This document shows, piece by piece, positions 1 to 10,500 of a stretch of DNA of 60,472 nucleotides (the stretch's first letter is position 1; each line of letters begins with the position of its first letter). Under the pieces are notes generated by a model. The model did no database searches and was not told the origin of the DNA. It worked only from the letters and a program-made list of their open reading frames with translations. The DNA lies in the NCBI GenBank assembly GCA_002361655.1, contig DETM01000065.1, positions 1 to 60,472 on the forward strand, read 5' to 3'. Origin of the DNA: Prevotella sp. UBA3288 (GTDB taxonomy: Bacteria; Bacteroidota; Bacteroidia; Bacteroidales; Bacteroidaceae). The position numbers were made by a program, and so were the translations under genes.

Positions 1-107
1 GGCGGAAACGACGGTTCGTTTCTTTTACCCAAGCACTACCTTATTATATATATTATATACAACAGGCAGCACTCGCTTCTTGTACTACTTCTATCTGTCT
101 ATGTAAA

Positions 108-172
108 TCTTTCAAAGAACTCTCTTGCTGTTAAGCGGGTGCAAAGGTACGACTTTTTCTTGAACCGCCAAA
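108..172 (-). promoter_or_regulatory. Putative rRNA operon promoter and boxA-like leader, reading leftwards
   Basis: On the minus strand TTTG (169-172) is followed after 19 bp by TACCTTTG (142-149), a full Bacteroidota promoter with AT-rich DNA upstream. About 20 nt downstream lies GAGTTCTTTGAAAG (about 109-122), which resembles the boxA antitermination element of Bacteroidales 16S rRNA leaders. The rest of the sequence to position 1 holds no ORF. I infer that a 16S-23S-5S operon starts just left of the window; no rRNA itself is present here. Confidence 0.55.
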
Positions 173-357
173 ACTTTTTCGAAGTTTTTTCTCATTTTTA
201 CCTCTTATCTATCCCGTTCTTGATATAAGTCAACTACCAAAATACCATATACCTTATTAAATATACGCGCGCGAGATTTTCAAACCAAAGTTTATTCCTC
301 CTCAGCAAGCGACAAGCAAGGAGCAATGAGAGGTACACCAACAAAATCAGGAAAACA
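173..357. other. AT-rich divergent intergenic spacer
   Basis: Non-coding stretch between the leftward leader promoter and the promoter of the nuclease gene at 418. It has A/T tracts and a short CGCGCGCG run near 270, but I see no ORF, RNA gene or further strong repeat in it. Confidence 0.5.
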
Positions 358-389
358 TTTGGTCGAAAAAAAAACTTTTCGTATCTTTG
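358..389 (+). promoter_or_regulatory. Promoter of the Rpn-type nuclease gene
   Basis: TTTG (358-361), 20 bp spacer, TATCTTTG (382-389): a textbook Bacteroidota sigma-ABfr-type promoter. The start codon is 28 bp downstream, leaving a short AT-rich leader with a TA repeat. Confidence 0.8.
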
Positions 390-417
390 CACTCGAAATA
401 TATATATATATTAGAGA

Positions 418-1356
418 ATGACAATCGCCAACCCAATCTATGACACCGTCTTCAAATATCTCATGGAAGACGAACGTGTTGCACGCACCATCCTATCGGC
501 TCTGCTGAAGAAGGATATTGTGAAGGTTGAGGTGCGCCCGCATGAATACACAAACACCAACAACAACTCACTCTCCATCTTCCGCATTGATTTCGGGGCC
601 ACCATCCGCGAGGCTGACGGCCACGAGCACATGATTCTTATCGAACTACAGAAGACATGGATACCCACGGAGACCCTACGTTTCCGCCAGTATCTGGGTG
701 TGCAGTACGAAAACCCAAAAAACATTGTCGGCAACAGCCGCGACCAGCATGCGCTGCCCATGGTAGCGGTCTATCTGCTTGGCCACAAAGTTGGCGACAT
801 TGAAGAGCCAGTTCTTTATGTCCGCCACCAGTCGTTCGACTACAACGACCAGCCCGTAACCAAAGGGCTCCCCAACCCCTTTGTTGACAGTCTCACACAC
901 GATAGTATCATCGTGCAGATACCTCGGCTTCATGGACATATCAACAACCGGCTGGACGAAATATTGAGTATTTTCGACCAGACGCGTACCAGTCTGAGCA
1001 GCCAGCACATGCTGGAAATTGATGACCGTATGTATCCGGAAGACGATACCGATATGCAGCGTATCGTTCGCCGCTTGCTCATGGCTGCAACTGATGCCGA
1101 CATGCGTATGGACATGAACGTAGAAGACGAATACTACTCTATTATTGAGAAAAACGAGACAGAGATTCTGCAGAAGGACAAAGAGATTGCCCGTCAAAGC
1201 GCACAACTGGCTGAGCAAGAGAAACAGTTGAACGAGCAGGAATCTATGCTCAAGACCACAGTCGCTATGCTGCTAAAGAACGGACTGACGACCCGACAGA
1301 TTGCCGAGAGCCTCGGCAAGAGCATCAAAGAAATAGACAATCTTATAAACAACTAA
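418..1356 (+). CDS. Rpn-family PD-(D/E)XK nuclease / putative transposase
   Basis: The 312-residue protein begins like the Rpn (recombination-promoting nuclease) and PD-(D/E)XK transposase family common in Bacteroidota, with the NPIYDTVFKYLMED opening. The nuclease core shows an Asp in RIDFGA and the Glu of IELQK, matching the D...E-x-Q active site of the family. Residues about 235-285 form a charged coiled coil, and the C-terminus (GLTTRQIAESLGKSIKEI) looks like a small helix-turn-helix. Known relatives of Escherichia coli RpnA are DNA endonucleases that raise RecA-independent recombination; others are annotated as transposases without a clear element. No terminal inverted repeats are visible around it, so I treat it as a stand-alone nuclease. 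It lies directly upstream of the first mosaic secreted protein but has its own promoter. Family call firm; cellular role unknown. Confidence 0.8.
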   Translation: MTIANPIYDTVFKYLMEDERVARTILSALLKKDIVKVEVRPHEYTNTNNNSLSIFRIDFGATIREADGHEHMILIELQKTWIPTETLRFRQYLGVQYENPKNIVGNSRDQHALPMVAVYLLGHKVGDIEEPVLYVRHQSFDYNDQPVTKGLPNPFVDSLTHDSIIVQIPRLHGHINNRLDEILSIFDQTRTSLSSQHMLEIDDRMYPEDDTDMQRIVRRLLMAATDADMRMDMNVEDEYYSIIEKNETEILQKDKEIARQSAQLAEQEKQLNEQESMLKTTVAMLLKNGLTTRQIAESLGKSIKEIDNLINN

Positions 1357-1571
1357 TACATTATTAATAATAACAACTAAAAAAAAACAGAATATCACAA
1401 CAAAACGAAGAAAGTTACCTGAAACTACCACTACAGCCACGCCTGGCCTCACCACTAAGACTGGGAGGAAAGAAAAAGGTCCGCAGACGTGCACAGACAA
1501 AACAAATCAACTACTACAGGGCTCACGGACCGGAAGGCCCCATTTACAAGAAAACAAACAATAAGCAAGTA

Positions 1572-4500
1572 ATGAAAAAGAATTTACTCTCTTCCTTCCT
1601 GCTGGCCCTGATGGTACTGCTCGGAGGGATGAATGCTTGGGGCGCTGATCCAGATTTGGCGAATGGATACGTTCTGGTGAAGTCTGCAACATTTGGCACC
1701 GGAACAGATATTAATGGCGAAGGAGCATGTCCCCACAGTGCATATGAGACAGGCAACAAAAAAACTCAAGCATTAACTATTCTTACCACTCCTGAAGACG
1801 CTGCCGGTTGGATTGCTTTACAGGGTTGGTCCAATGGAGTTAGTGGAAAAGGCTGGTGGAATCGTGATGGCAACAGTCTCTATTGTGTAAACGCAACACG
1901 TAGTGCCGCTGTTTTCGGTGAAGACCTTACAACAGGCTGGCTCGTTGTATTTGACTGCAAGGGGGATGCCGCCTCCGCTTTAACACTTACCAATGGAGAT
2001 GGCAACCCTGATGGTACATTTACCTATACCAAAAGTGAGAACGGAAAGTCTTATTTCTGCACTATCAATGCAGACGCAAATGCCTATGTTGGATTTTGCG
2101 GCATCAAGAACTCGCAAGGTATTTTAAAAATTTCTGTTTACAAGCCAAAGAATTCAAACGCTGGTGAAGTCAAAGATATTGCCGCAACACTTGATCATAC
2201 TGCTGGCGCCCAATGGGGCAAAAACACTGGTGCATCCACTGTAGATGCAGAAAAAGAGCACTATAACTTTGATGAAGCTAGTGGTACTTGGGCAGGTTGT
2301 GCATACGCAAAATTCTCTTTCACCATCCCTGATGGTGCAACCATCAACAAAGCCACACTGACTTACAACATAAACCAAGGTGGAAAATATGGTCGTGATG
2401 AGATCATATACTACATGAAGAAAGGCTTCGATATCGACTGGGGTACTTTTGCCGGCCAAACCGGAACAGACTTGCGTAATGCCGGCGACCGTGCTGGCAA
2501 GGCTGTTGAGAAATCAGCGACCGGTGGTACAGGTGACCGCAATGACCTAAAACAGAGCGTCACCGATGCCGTAAAAGCCATCTATGCTGAAGGACAAAAT
2601 TACATTATCCTTCAGTGGACGGGTAATGCAGGTGGTGCCGATTTGTATGGCAAAGGCTCTGCTAAGGCTCCGACGCTCGTTTTGAATGTTACACTTCCTG
2701 CAGAAGGAAATGTCAAACTCCCCCAGAACCTGACCTTCCCCGACTACAACACCGCTGAGAATGCCAGTTATCTGGCAGACGACGACCATGAGTGGACAGC
2801 CAAGAAGGCTGGCGGCGTTTGGACCTTCCGCGGTTTCAACAACCAGAACAACGCCTGGAACTACATCGCTTGCGGTCGTAAGAACACAGCCGTGGTCTCC
2901 ACCATCACCACGCCGGTTATTGCTGACGAGGCATCGAACATCGTGATCACCGTAGACGCTACAGCCAATGTGGAGAAGGCCGAACTGATCGCCATCGATG
3001 AATTCGGCACGGAAAGCGAGCCTATCGCCATTGAGAACTGGCAGGCTGGCGACGTGAAGGTAGAATTCGCCGGTGAGGCCGGTAGCCAGTACAAGATTGT
3101 CATCTACAGCAAGGCCGGTGCTAACGGTAGCACCAAGATTTCGAAGATTGGCATCTATGCCGACAGCGAGGCGTTGAAGGAAGCCAAGGCACTGGTGAAA
3201 GAAGGTGGTGTGGCCGTAGGTAAACTGCAGGCTGCCATCGAGGCCGGCGACGAGACCGCTCTGGCTGCTGCCGTTGAGCAGTTCAAGGCCGACAATGCCG
3301 ACGTTGACGGCCAGAAGGCCACCGAGGTTTACGCTGCCCTGCTGGAGGATATGAAGGCAGAGATTGCCAAGGCCAAGGCCCTGCTCACCGAAAAGCCCGA
3401 GGAGCCTGCTGCCGCTGCCCGTCGTGCTTCTGCAGAAAAGATTGCCGCCCTGCAGGCTGCCATCGAGGCTGCCGAGGCCACGCTGACCAGCGACATGCTG
3501 AACATCAACGACCTGAAGACCGAGATAGCCAAACTGAAGGCTGCCGAGGAGGAGTTCCTTAACGAGGACCAGACCGTTGTCTACTACAAGGAGAACTATG
3601 AGATTGGCGGCAACACCACTGGCTGGTCAACTTCCGTCGGTGGCCGTTTCGACCCCGCCATCATCGAGGCTGACGGCAACCACTTCCTCAGTGTCAACCA
3701 GGATACCCGCAACAACAACGGCTGCGTGGTGACCGGCACCGTGCTGAAAGACGTCATCGAGGCCGGTAAGGACTTCACCATGACCTTCGACCTGAAACTG
3801 GGCAGTTCGAACAACCAGACTCCTACCTCTCTGGAGATTAAGGATGCCGACAACGCCGCTGTCGTCTTCTCACTGACCGCCACCGGCTCTAACGTCACCA
3901 CCTGGAAGGTGAACGGCACCGACCTGACCGTGACGCTGCCTAACTCAGGCTCCCATGGCATTGCCGACATCACCTGGAACACCGTTCAGGTATCTCGCTC
4001 TAACGGTCTGACCTATGCTACCATCACCAACAAGGAGACCGGCGAGGCTATCCTCGAGCGTACCGCTATCGAAAGCAGCGAGAAGGGCGGTTTGGGCAAC
4101 ATCGTGTTCACCACCCGTCGTTACAACGCGAACTTCGCTATCGACAACATTGTGGTTCGCGACATCGCTGCCGGCGACGTTCCCGAGATTACTCCCGCTG
4201 AGTACTCAATCAAGTATGTCAACGAGAACAACGACGAAATCGCTGAGACTATCGTAGTGAAGTCGTTTGTTGGTGCCGAGGTGAAGGCCAATGCCGCACA
4301 GACAGCCCCTGCCTACATTGGTGAAAAGAAGTTCCTCTACAAGGAAGGCAACAATGCCATCACCCTGGTCGAGGATGCCACTAAGAACATCATCACACTG
4401 GTCTACCGTGAGGCCAAGACCTTCAAGTACACGATCAACGCCGTTGACGACGGTCTGGGTCTGATCCAGGTTCTGAAGGAAGGCGCCGAGTACGAGCAGG

Positions 4501-5654
4501 ATGTCGTCAAGTCCTCTTGGCCGATCTATGTCAACAACAACGGTACCCTCTTCACCAAGGGTGCTTCTAACAAGCAGTACTTTGAGAACATCACGCTCAA
4601 CCAGGACAACATCGTCAAGGACTACGAGTACACGCCTACCGAGATCAATAACGTCATCTTCATCACCGAGGGTGAGGACATCAAGGGCGCCTCGATCATC
4701 AGTTCCGGCAACTCTGAGGCCCGCAGCAGTAACGCTGCCTCTGCCTATGCTACCGAGGACCTGAAGATTGTCCGTCTGAGCGCCGGCGACTACACCATCA
4801 ACGGCGTGGCCTGCTGTCCTTCGAGCGGTGGCGGCACCATCACCATCACCGACGGTACCAACACGATCCTGTCGATTACCGGTAACAGTTCTAACTGGTC
4901 AACCGCTGAGGCCAACTTCACCCTGACCGAAGAGACCGACATCATCTTCGCCCAGAGCGGCAGCGCCAACAACGCCATGCTCGACTTCCTCTATATCCAG
5001 AGTGAAAACGGCCAGGTCGTTGAGGAACCCGTGGCTGAAGGCCCCATCTACTCTTGGGAGTCTGTCGACGGCACACCTGTTGAGCAGGGAGGTAAGATCA
5101 CCTACGAGAATGGCGACGGCGACCGTCTGAACTATCAGAATGCTGACTACTACACCATCTGCCTGAACGGCAAGAAGGCCAACATCAACGATGAGACCGC
5201 TTCGGCCAACGCCGGCTATATGCTGGTGACCCTCGACCAGGCCCTCAACGCCGGCGACCAGATTAAGATCACAGCCTACGTCAACAAGAACGCCAGCAAG
5301 GTGTCGAGCGCATACATCCTCTTCGAGAATGGTGCTGAGGCAGAGAGCGAGGCCTTCGGTGACGAGTCGAACATCGACGCTACCTTTGGCAACGCTCCCA
5401 CCACGAAGACCGTCGAGGTCAGTGCTGAGGCTGCCGGCAGCAAGTCGTTCAAGATGACGCGCGGCCAGACCGGTACCAACCTCTTCATCACCAAGTTGGA
5501 GATTGTGAAGGCCGCTGGTCCTGCCACCGGCATCAACACCGTCAAGGCTAACGCCTTCGAGAACGGTGCCATCTACAACCTGCGTGGCCAGAAGGTGACG
5601 AACCCGACCAAGGGTCTCTACATCATCAATGGCAAGAAGGTCGTGATTAAGTAA
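1572..5654 (+). CDS. Large mosaic T9SS-secreted surface protein (cargo A)
   Basis: A 1360-residue protein with an N-terminal signal peptide (MKKNLLSSFLLALMVLLGG, cleavage near AWG-A) and a C-terminal type A T9SS sorting signal (last 40 residues, YNLRGQKV to GKKVVIK). Order of regions: a unique AT-rich head (about 25-380); a module beginning LTFPDYN and ending GANGSTKISKI (383-532) that recurs in the proteins at 7550 and 11245; an Ala/Glu/Lys-rich helical stretch (534-665, FIVAR-like); a beta-rich lectin- or LamG-like region (665-865); a MucBP-like segment (870-945); a module beginning IYSWESVDG (1159-1315), also found in the protein at 11245; and the sorting tail. No catalytic motif is recognisable. 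I infer an adhesin or glycan-binding surface protein. Codon use turns sharply more GC-rich at about residue 380, as if the head was grafted on. Confidence 0.75.
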   Translation: MKKNLLSSFLLALMVLLGGMNAWGADPDLANGYVLVKSATFGTGTDINGEGACPHSAYETGNKKTQALTILTTPEDAAGWIALQGWSNGVSGKGWWNRDGNSLYCVNATRSAAVFGEDLTTGWLVVFDCKGDAASALTLTNGDGNPDGTFTYTKSENGKSYFCTINADANAYVGFCGIKNSQGILKISVYKPKNSNAGEVKDIAATLDHTAGAQWGKNTGASTVDAEKEHYNFDEASGTWAGCAYAKFSFTIPDGATINKATLTYNINQGGKYGRDEIIYYMKKGFDIDWGTFAGQTGTDLRNAGDRAGKAVEKSATGGTGDRNDLKQSVTDAVKAIYAEGQNYIILQWTGNAGGADLYGKGSAKAPTLVLNVTLPAEGNVKLPQNLTFPDYNTAENASYLADDDHEWTAKKAGGVWTFRGFNNQNNAWNYIACGRKNTAVVSTITTPVIADEASNIVITVDATANVEKAELIAIDEFGTESEPIAIENWQAGDVKVEFAGEAGSQYKIVIYSKAGANGSTKISKIGIYADSEALKEAKALVKEGGVAVGKLQAAIEAGDETALAAAVEQFKADNADVDGQKATEVYAALLEDMKAEIAKAKALLTEKPEEPAAAARRASAEKIAALQAAIEAAEATLTSDMLNINDLKTEIAKLKAAEEEFLNEDQTVVYYKENYEIGGNTTGWSTSVGGRFDPAIIEADGNHFLSVNQDTRNNNGCVVTGTVLKDVIEAGKDFTMTFDLKLGSSNNQTPTSLEIKDADNAAVVFSLTATGSNVTTWKVNGTDLTVTLPNSGSHGIADITWNTVQVSRSNGLTYATITNKETGEAILERTAIESSEKGGLGNIVFTTRRYNANFAIDNIVVRDIAAGDVPEITPAEYSIKYVNENNDEIAETIVVKSFVGAEVKANAAQTAPAYIGEKKFLYKEGNNAITLVEDATKNIITLVYREAKTFKYTINAVDDGLGLIQVLKEGAEYEQDVVKSSWPIYVNNNGTLFTKGASNKQYFENITLNQDNIVKDYEYTPTEINNVIFITEGEDIKGASIISSGNSEARSSNAASAYATEDLKIVRLSAGDYTINGVACCPSSGGGTITITDGTNTILSITGNSSNWSTAEANFTLTEETDIIFAQSGSANNAMLDFLYIQSENGQVVEEPVAEGPIYSWESVDGTPVEQGGKITYENGDGDRLNYQNADYYTICLNGKKANINDETASANAGYMLVTLDQALNAGDQIKITAYVNKNASKVSSAYILFENGAEAESEAFGDESNIDATFGNAPTTKTVEVSAEAAGSKSFKMTRGQTGTNLFITKLEIVKAAGPATGINTVKANAFENGAIYNLRGQKVTNPTKGLYIINGKKVVIK

Positions 5655-5676
5655 GAAACAAAAAAAAACAGAAAGA

Positions 5677-5715
5677 GTTCCCCTGCCACCTCGCTGTGGC
5701 AGAGGAACTTTTTTT
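5677..5715 (+). terminator. Rho-independent terminator of cargo A
   Basis: GTTCCCCTGCCAC (5677-5689) pairs with GTGGCAGAGGAAC (5696-5708) around a 6-nt loop, one mismatch, followed by a run of seven T. Nearly the same hairpin ends the two paralogous genes. Confidence 0.9.
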
Positions 5716-5724
5716 ATTCATTTA

Positions 5725-5756
5725 TTTGGCGGATTCAAATAAAGTCAGTATCTTTG
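5725..5756 (+). promoter_or_regulatory. Promoter of the AAA-ATPase gene
   Basis: TTTG (5725-5728), 20 bp, TATCTTTG (5749-5756). The promoter rules out the in-frame TTG at 5754 as a start and favours ATG 5781. Confidence 0.8.
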
Positions 5757-5780
5757 CACCAAAAGAGACAAAAGGCAGGC

Positions 5781-7370
5781 ATGGCAGAAAAAAGAGGATA
5801 CGGCATTGGCCTACAGACCTTTAAAGACTTCATCGAACGAGAGGCTGTCTACGTGGACAAGACGGCCTACGTTTACAAACTGGCACAGGCGAAAGGGAAG
5901 CATTTCTTTCTCAGCCGTCCCAGACGATTTGGCAAGTCGCTACTCATCAGCACTCTGACAGCCTATTTTGAAGGTAAGAAAGAACTCTTCAGAGGACTGG
6001 CCATCGACCAGATGGAAACTGAATGGAAAGAATATCCCGTCATACGCCTCGACCTGTCAAATGGAAAATACTATGAGTTTGAACAGGTGCATAGCATCTT
6101 GGGCAAACTGCTGGAAGAATACGAGCACAGATGGGGTATTACAGACATTCCCGACCCCTACCGCTACGGCGAGCGTCTTACCACCATTATCAAGACAGCC
6201 TACAGACAGACCGGCAGGGAAGTTGTAATCCTGGTCGATGAATACGATGCGCCGATGTTGGACAGCATCGCTAACCCGGAACTGCAAGACCGCATCCGCG
6301 AACGAGTCCGTGATCTTTTCTCACCCCTCAAAGCACAGTCGCAATATTTGCGATTTGTTTTTCTGACAGGCATCTCAAAGTTCTCGCAAATGTCGGTATT
6401 CAGCGAACTGAACAATTTGCGCATTCTGACCTTTGACCCTGAGTATGAAGGTATCTGTGGCATCACTGAAGAAGAACTGATGACACAACTCAAGCCCGAC
6501 ATCGAATGGCTCAGTAAATCCATTAGCAAATATCTGCCCAGCACCTATGATGGGACGGTAGCAGAACTAAAACGCTGGTACGATGGTTACCACTTCTCAC
6601 GCCAGATGACAGACATCTATAACCCATGGAGCCTGTTCTATGCCTTTGACACCGGATGGATAGACAACTACTGGTTTGCAACCGGCACGCCATCATCACT
6701 TATTCAGATGCTTAAGGTTAAGCAACTAAACTTGAGCGAACTGGAGAATGTGGAGGCGGAATTAGAGGTGTTCGATGCCCCTACAGAGCGAATCAACGAC
6801 CCTATACCGGCACTCTACCAGAGCGGCTACCTCACCATCAAAGCCTACAATCCCATCAACCATCGCTTTACTCTTGGGTTCCCCAATCAGGAGGTTTACC
6901 GTGGATTTGCCCGTTGTCTGTATCAGTATTATTGTGAAGACTACGTGGGCAGCCACAACCAAATGAGTATTGCGTTCGGAGACCTACGGTTTAAGAAGAT
7001 CACATTCGAGCAGTTTATCGGAGCCTTGCAGAAATGGTATGCCGGCATTCCTTACAGCATCACAAACAAGAACCGGAATGAGCAGTTCTTTCAGTCATTG
7101 TTCTACTCTTTGATGGCCGGTGTGGGAGCCGATGTACATGCAGAAGATCAGACATCCGATGGACGTATGGATATCTCTCTAAAATTGCCAGATGCCATTT
7201 ATATCATAGAGTTCAAATACGACAAGACGGCAAACGAAGCCATCGAGCAAGTAAAGGAAAAGAAATATGCCGTTCGTTTCGCAGCCGACCCACGCCCTGT
7301 CTATGCCGTAGGACTGAACATCAGTTCCGATCACCGAACGATAGACTCTTATGAAGTGACAAGACTCTGA
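5781..7370 (+). CDS. AAA-ATPase-like / PD-(D/E)XK nuclease domain protein
   Basis: The 529-residue protein belongs to the large Bacteroidota family that joins an N-terminal AAA-ATPase-like domain (PF09820 type) to a C-terminal PD-(D/E)XK nuclease domain (PDDEXK_9 type). Visible are the conserved opening (GIGLQTFKDFIE, YVDKTAYVY), a Walker A variant RPRRFGKSLL, a Walker B VVILVDEYDAPML, and near the end GRMDISL with IIEFKYDK, which supplies the acidic pair and Lys of the nuclease. I chose ATG 5781 because the longer frame starts inside the promoter. The family is multicopy in Bacteroidales genomes and its role is not established; defence or mobile-element functions have been suggested. It sits alone, with its own promoter, between two genes for mosaic secreted proteins. 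It looks intact. Confidence 0.85.
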   Translation: MAEKRGYGIGLQTFKDFIEREAVYVDKTAYVYKLAQAKGKHFFLSRPRRFGKSLLISTLTAYFEGKKELFRGLAIDQMETEWKEYPVIRLDLSNGKYYEFEQVHSILGKLLEEYEHRWGITDIPDPYRYGERLTTIIKTAYRQTGREVVILVDEYDAPMLDSIANPELQDRIRERVRDLFSPLKAQSQYLRFVFLTGISKFSQMSVFSELNNLRILTFDPEYEGICGITEEELMTQLKPDIEWLSKSISKYLPSTYDGTVAELKRWYDGYHFSRQMTDIYNPWSLFYAFDTGWIDNYWFATGTPSSLIQMLKVKQLNLSELENVEAELEVFDAPTERINDPIPALYQSGYLTIKAYNPINHRFTLGFPNQEVYRGFARCLYQYYCEDYVGSHNQMSIAFGDLRFKKITFEQFIGALQKWYAGIPYSITNKNRNEQFFQSLFYSLMAGVGADVHAEDQTSDGRMDISLKLPDAIYIIEFKYDKTANEAIEQVKEKKYAVRFAADPRPVYAVGLNISSDHRTIDSYEVTRL

Positions 7371-7487
7371 ACCTATTCAGGGCGACAATCTTCTATTTTA
7401 CATACTTTCCCCTGTCTTTTGGCCGGCTTTGGCACAAAAGTGATAATACATGATACAAAACGGAAAGCACGTTCTATGATTAATATG

Positions 7488-7495
7488 TACCTTTG
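7488..7495 (+). promoter_or_regulatory. Promoter -7 element of cargo B
   Basis: TACCTTTG on the plus strand, 55 bp before the start codon of the gene at 7550. I do not see a convincing TTTG at 19-20 bp upstream. Confidence 0.55.
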
Positions 7496-7549
7496 TCCCG
7501 TGAAAATCATATTTACCTAATTATATTATAAATTAAAAGTAGTTTTAAC

Positions 7550-10500
7550 ATGAAAATCTTTACTAAGTTATGCCTCACGCTGCTATGCATCATGGCGGGT
7601 GTGGCGAATGCGAATGCTCAAGACAAGGTCTATGCGACCTTTGCGAGCCCTTCTGGAATAGCATGGGATGCCACCAATATGACATTCTCGTGGAATACTC
7701 CATGGGGTAACCAACTTCATAACATTGGTTTACCCAATGGCGATTTGAGCAGTTATGAGACCTTGGTCGTAGATTGCGAAATCCTCGAGGGCGACAGTTA
7801 TCGTTTTATGTTCTATGCAAATGGAAAAGGAACGGATGCAGGTGGAGCTACAGTCGTATCGACCAGTGGAGAGCATTCTTATAAACTCTCTGAATTTTCA
7901 ATGGACCAAGCCTATTTGACGGATTGTAGTGAAATTTGTCTGTCTGGCAACGGTGGAAGTGGTAAGGTTAAGGTTAATAGTGTCTATTTGGTTAAAGCAG
8001 CCGATCCGCTTGGCGGATACAAGGATGCCTTGAAGAAGAGTATTGCTAAAGGCAAGCAGACCAACGACATTGCCTATACTGTTGGCTCCTTCTCCTTGCT
8101 GACAAACGCCATTTCTGCTGGTGAGACGGCACTGGCTGACGCAGGGGCAACCGAAGAAAGCCTGACTGCTGCATCGACAGCCATCGACAATGCTATTGCC
8201 GGATTGAAACTGAAGAGCGGCTACAGCAATCTGACGGCTGAAATGTTCCAAAACCACACCGCTCAAGGCCAGCCTGGTACTGGTGCTGTGTGGTGTGCTT
8301 ACGATGTATTCAAGTCCACAGGTATGCCTTATGGCGACGGCAACGTATTCTGGCTGAACTATGCAGACCTCTCTGCTTATGAGAAACTCATCGTCACCAC
8401 GACTTCCGGTACCGGTTCTCCCCGTTTCTGCATGAACCGCACGGAAAACTATGCTCAGGATAATAATGATCCCGCAACAACAAAATTCATCGATATTGCC
8501 ATTGGCAATGGAAAATGGGGTGCTGATGCCTACCTCACGAAGGATGGTAATGTCTATACGATCGATTTGAAGAAGATGGTGGAAGAGAGAGGTATCGCCT
8601 ATCTGCACAGTATGAAGACCGTGGGCGGCAACATCACCGTCACTGGCATGTATCTTTACAAGTACGAGCCGCTGGCTGAAGACCAGATGCCTCAGGAACT
8701 GACATTCCCCGACTACAACAACGAGCCTGTTGCTAGTTACACGACAGAATGGACCGCCGATGTCGAGGGCAAAGTATGGACCTTGAACGGTTTCAACAAC
8801 CAGAATAATGCATGGGATTACGTGGCCTGCGGTCGTAAGAAGGAGACCACTGTCGCCACCATCACCTCTGCCCCGATCTACGCCGAGGTAAAGGATGTGG
8901 TGCTCTATGTCGGTGAGCGCAAGAATGTAGAAGAGGCCACCGTCGTGGTGAACGACGAATTCGGATTCCCTGTCGACACCATCGACGTGACCGACCAGTT
9001 CCTGGCCGGCTACACAGAGATTCAGGCCACGCCGGAGGAGAGCGGCAGCGGCTATTCGTATGTCATCACCATTAAGAGTGCTGCCGGTGCTAATGGTTCT
9101 ACAATTATTAATAAGGTGGGACTCTACGGCGAAAAGCAGTATGTCAACGAACCCGCCCTGCTCCGCGAAGCCAAGGCCGAACTGGAGGCAGAGATCGCTA
9201 AGGCCAAGACGTTGGCAGAGAGCGGCAAGACCTATGGTCTGGAGGCTTTCCAGGCTGCCATCGATAAGGCCGAGGCTGCCCTGGCCAACGAAAGTCTGAA
9301 GTCTACTGAGATGAAGGCCGAGACCGCAGCCCTGCAGGCTGCTGAGAAGACCTTCGAGGAGGCCAAGGAGCCCGTTGTCGAAGTGACCTACTTCACCGGT
9401 GCCGACGGCAGATACTATCTGAAGAATGTGGCCAGCGGCAAGTTCTGGGGTGCAGGCAACGAGTGGAGCACCCGCGCCTCACTGGTGCAGCATGCTGAGT
9501 TCGTCACCCTGAAGGCTCAGGAAGACGGCACCTACACCATGGACTCTCAGGTGAGAAACGGCGGTGACCGCCACTTCTTCGACGGCGACTATATGGACGC
9601 AGCCCCCATCAACCTGACCATCATCCAGAAGAGTGCCGGTGCAGAAGAGACCGCCCTCACCGCAGAGATGTTCCACAAATGGGACGGCATCGGTGCCGAC
9701 GCACAGGTTGCAGAAGAGAATGCCAACCCCGTCTTCGATTTGAACAAGAATCTGAATTCAGGTGCAACCGTCTATGGCAACCCCAGCGTGGTCTATCTGA
9801 CATACGCCAACCTGACCGGCAACGACCAACTGGTGATTGAAGGTACTCCCGGACTGCAACTGCGTGTCCTGTTGAACCGTCTCGAAGTCGGTAATGGCGG
9901 CGGCGATGGCAATGGCGGAGCACTCGTCGAGAAGAATCCTGTCATCGGCGAAAACGGCAAGGCCGAGGTCGACCTGACCGAACTGGAAGTGGCTCACCTG
10001 AATGCCATCAAACTGGGTTGGGGTAGCCCTGCCGGACAGATCACCAAGATTTACGCCGTGAAGGGTGGTACCGGCACACCGACCTACACCATCGCTAATG
10101 GCGACAAGTGCTTCGGCTACGATGGCGAGACCACCGTGCTGGGCAAGGAAGTGGCTGCCGACAGCGAGAACGCCCTGTGGGAGATTCTCACCGAGGAGGA
10201 TATGAAGGCCACGCTTAACGATGCCAGCAAGGAGAACCCCGTCGACGCTACCTTCCTGATTCTCGACCCTAACTTCAGCCGCAACAACCGCTTCGGCAAG
10301 GGTCTGACCTCAAAGAGCAACGGCAACGACCGTAATGCCGACCTGGAGCCCGCATGGACCTTCGAGGCTACCAACAAGGACAATGCCGGCGAGAACACCA
10401 ACTTCTGCGTAGAGTCATGGCATGCCACCTTCACCCTGGCCCAGAACATCGAGAATGTGCCCAACGGCCTCTATGAGATGAACGCACAAGGCTTCTACCG

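Noticed and set aside
418..1356. Intact insertion sequence around the Rpn-type gene
   Set aside because: No terminal inverted repeats or target duplication were found on either side.
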